This document shows, one piece after another, positions 62,277-64,000 of a stretch of 64,000 bases of DNA (within the stretch, counting starts at the first letter, position 1; every line of letters begins with the position of its first letter). A program made the translations under genes and the position numbers. The DNA lies in assembly GCA_030432565.1 (NCBI GenBank), contig JAUIGV010000004.1, positions 62,001-126,000 on the forward strand, written 5' to 3'. Below the pieces are notes generated by a model. The model did no database searches. It was not told where the DNA came from and worked only from the letters and a program-made list of their open reading frames with translations. Source of the stretch: Verrucomicrobiia bacterium (GTDB taxonomy: Bacteria; Verrucomicrobiota; Verrucomicrobiia; Verrucomicrobiales; Akkermansiaceae).

Positions 62277-64000
62277 CTAACGAAAATCAACCTCGCCGAC
62301 AAAGACAATCTCCTTTTGACCCTTCAGTTGAAGCGTGATTTTCCGGCTCTTCTGATTGGGTCGACCCCAGTTGGTGAAAATCTCCGCTTGCACGGTCGTG
62401 CCGCCTGCAATGATTTGCTGCGAGGTGCCGAAATAATTAACCTCAATTTTATAGGCCCCGTGAAGCGCACGCCTGATGAGAAATTCCTCAGGTCCGTATC
62501 CATTCGTAAAATCCTCAGACATCCGGCCACCGGAACGGGTTCGGTTATGAGCATAGCTGCACCGTTCTCCCAGCACATCGGTCACCCAAAGATCCATATC
62601 GGAATCATTCGAGTCCCACGTCAGAACAATGCGGGCATCGCAATCCAAATTCCCTGCAAATCGTTGATCGAATCCCGATGGCCTGACCCGGTGGCGGGTC
62701 ATAATTGCGTTGAGTTCGACGAGCGAAACAAGGTGCACGCCCTCAAAACGATCATCCACAGGCTTCTTTATCAGCTCCCACAGCAAGGTGACCGCCTCCT
62801 GGTTCCGCCCCAATGATGCGAGGGTCAACGCGAGATCACGTTGGCTTTGAGGCTCTTCCGGCCGAAGCTCGCGAACCTCCTCAAAAATTGCCAGCGCATG
62901 CTTATGTTGACCGAGTTGATTCAAGCGATGGGCCAGAGTTCTCATCAATGGCACGCTCTCAAGATCCAATTCAGCGACATTGGTTAAGACCCGCAGCGCC
63001 AAATCCTTCTCGTCCTGCCCAATGAAAAAACCGCTGACATCGAGGTAGAATGCAGAACTCTTGAGGTTCTTTTTCCTCCACTCGAAGTAGACCTTCTCGC
63101 GCTTGGATTTTGGAGCACTCTTGAGAGCTTTTAAATAAGGCGTCCTGGGATCCCATCCGGCCAGTTTGATCTTTGCTTCGTGGCCTTCGTCATCACTTCC
63201 CCCCATCATTGGCAATACCATGGGAGCTGGCGGCGGAACGGAGTCAGCCACGCGATTGCCTCGACTCAGCAAGGCATCGATCGAATTTCGACTGATCGCC
63301 GACGCCCCGGAGCGAAGCCCCGCCGTGATAATACTGGAAACATCTCCCTTTCCAGCAGGAACCCCCGGAATTCTTATCCTTCCCTGCGTCTCCTGAAAGT
63401 CCCCAACTTTCGATTGATCAAGCTCGCTGATCGCTCTTTCGAATCGTTTTGCATAGCTCAGAATCACTTCGCGTCGCTTACCTTCCTCAACCTGCCCGAG
63501 CTTGGCCAAATCGTCCTGAACTCTCGCCAGCTCTGCATCAAGTTTTCTGAGCTTCTCCTTCTCTCCCTTGGGCTGATTTCGGAAAACCTTCGAGAGACGC
63601 CAGGACAAAAGTTCCTTCAAAGATTTTCGAGTTTCAAAAAGCCGGTGATGGAGAAGAACGTCGATGGGATCAAAATCCTCTGAATGCCACTTTCTCATCT
63701 CCATCCATTGGCTGGCCAGTGTATCGAGATGAGTCCTAGGGTCATCTTGAAAGCGAGCCCTTTCCTCCTCCTCCTTCAACAACTCTTCATACTCCTTACG
63801 GAGCTTTGCGGTCGGTGGGACAATCCGGTGCTCGACGTAATCCCAGACCCGATCCAAGACCAGCAAGGACGTGTAGGGTGTCACCAACCCAAACTCTTTC
63901 CCGAGTGATGTGATCGCTTTCTTATTCTTGTGCCGGTCACCAAGGAGAGATTCCAGACGATGAGCCGCCCACAGTTTCGCAACCATCGAAGACCGGTACT
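62277..64000 (-). CDS. VIT/VWA-type protein, C-terminal part with DUF2135 (5' end outside window)
   Basis: At least 574 residues; the frame is open to the right edge, so the N-terminal domains (VIT and VWA in relatives) are not visible. MVAKLWAAHRLESLL, then EFGLVTPYTSLLVLD, corresponds to the region just after VWA in inter-alpha-trypsin-like bacterial proteins. A helical middle, TPR-like repeats (QHKHALAIFEEVRELRPEEPQSQRDLALTLASLGRNQEAVTLL) and a DUF2135 C-terminus follow (MDLWVTDVLGERCSYAHNRTRSGG; VNYFGTSQQIIAGG). Function unknown, probably envelope-related. The clpX-like gene follows after 47 bases on the same strand. Confidence 0.82.
   Translation of the reverse strand, partial: YRSSMVAKLWAAHRLESLLGDRHKNKKAITSLGKEFGLVTPYTSLLVLDRVWDYVEHRIVPPTAKLRKEYEELLKEEEERARFQDDPRTHLDTLASQWMEMRKWHSEDFDPIDVLLHHRLFETRKSLKELLSWRLSKVFRNQPKGEKEKLRKLDAELARVQDDLAKLGQVEEGKRREVILSYAKRFERAISELDQSKVGDFQETQGRIRIPGVPAGKGDVSSIITAGLRSGASAISRNSIDALLSRGNRVADSVPPPAPMVLPMMGGSDDEGHEAKIKLAGWDPRTPYLKALKSAPKSKREKVYFEWRKKNLKSSAFYLDVSGFFIGQDEKDLALRVLTNVAELDLESVPLMRTLAHRLNQLGQHKHALAIFEEVRELRPEEPQSQRDLALTLASLGRNQEAVTLLWELIKKPVDDRFEGVHLVSLVELNAIMTRHRVRPSGFDQRFAGNLDCDARIVLTWDSNDSDMDLWVTDVLGERCSYAHNRTRSGGRMSEDFTNGYGPEEFLIRRALHGAYKIEVNYFGTSQQIIAGGTTVQAEIFTNWGRPNQKSRKITLQLKGQKEIVFVGEVDFR

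Overview
The window (64 kb, roughly 58% G+C by eye) looks like ordinary chromosome of a member of the Verrucomicrobiota. The main evidence is two Planctomycetes/Verrucomicrobia-type cassettes (PSCyt1-DUF1592 family with DUF1552; PSCyt1-DUF1549/DUF1553 with DUF1501), a GYF_2 membrane protein, a MoxR/DUF58/BatA-like VWA operon, a VIT/DUF2135-type protein, and many GTG or TTG starts without a clear Shine-Dalgarno sequence. I saw no rRNA, tRNA, CRISPR array, insertion sequence, prophage or integrase. No gap between genes exceeds 300 bases; the longest are about 237 bases, at 24925-25160 and 31549-31784.

Layout. 1-8.7 kb: a LolC/E-like permease cut by the window edge, then a glyoxalase, CoaX, a ROK sugar kinase, a DUF1802 protein, a zinc-ribbon membrane protein, MetX, a secreted propeller-like protein, a squalene/phytoene synthase-like enzyme and HemW. 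8.8-14.6 kb: the DUF1592/DUF1552 cassette, a PhyH-type oxygenase with an altered iron site, and a divergent J1-crystallin-like ADP-ribosylglycohydrolase. 14.6-25 kb: small conserved proteins, an EEP-family phosphodiesterase, PyrD, the cdsA-dxr-small secreted protein operon, a secreted EF-hand protein, MscL, two secreted unknowns and RNase R. 25-33.5 kb: a GspG-like pseudopilin, an ATP-grasp-like unknown, TatC with a large insertion and acidic tail, YicC, a lipoprotein amidase, RodA and two TPM-like proteins. 33.7-39 kb: the DUF1549/DUF1553-DUF1501 cassette and a PanB-like protein without its usual metal ligands. 39-49.6 kb: a membrane-anchored ClpB-like double AAA+ protein with a release-factor-2-like C-terminus, facing a four-gene moxR-DUF58-VWA-VWA operon. 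49.7-64 kb: HemB, a methyltransferase, a beta-lactamase-fold hydrolase overlapping an AddA/AddB-like pair, a GYF_2 membrane protein, RimO, a ClpX variant and the C-terminal part of a DUF2135 protein.

How the genes fit together. Much of the window is housekeeping: cofactor and haem synthesis (coaX, hemW, hemB), lipid and isoprenoid synthesis (cdsA, dxr, the squalene synthase-like gene), pyrimidine synthesis (pyrD), envelope and export functions (lolC-like, tatC, rodA, amidase, mscL), and RNA or ribosome maintenance (rnr, yicC, rimO). The envelope-facing accessory layer is unusual. The two cytochrome-like cassettes carry Tat-type signals on their partner proteins, and a divergent TatC is encoded in the same window. 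The most striking protein is the ClpB/RF2-like fusion at 39089-42439. It has a degenerate first Walker B, no aromatic loop in the second ATPase ring, and a C-terminal segment like RF2 domain 1 plus PCRF but without the GGQ domain. Whether it works with the neighbouring MoxR/VWA operon is inference only.
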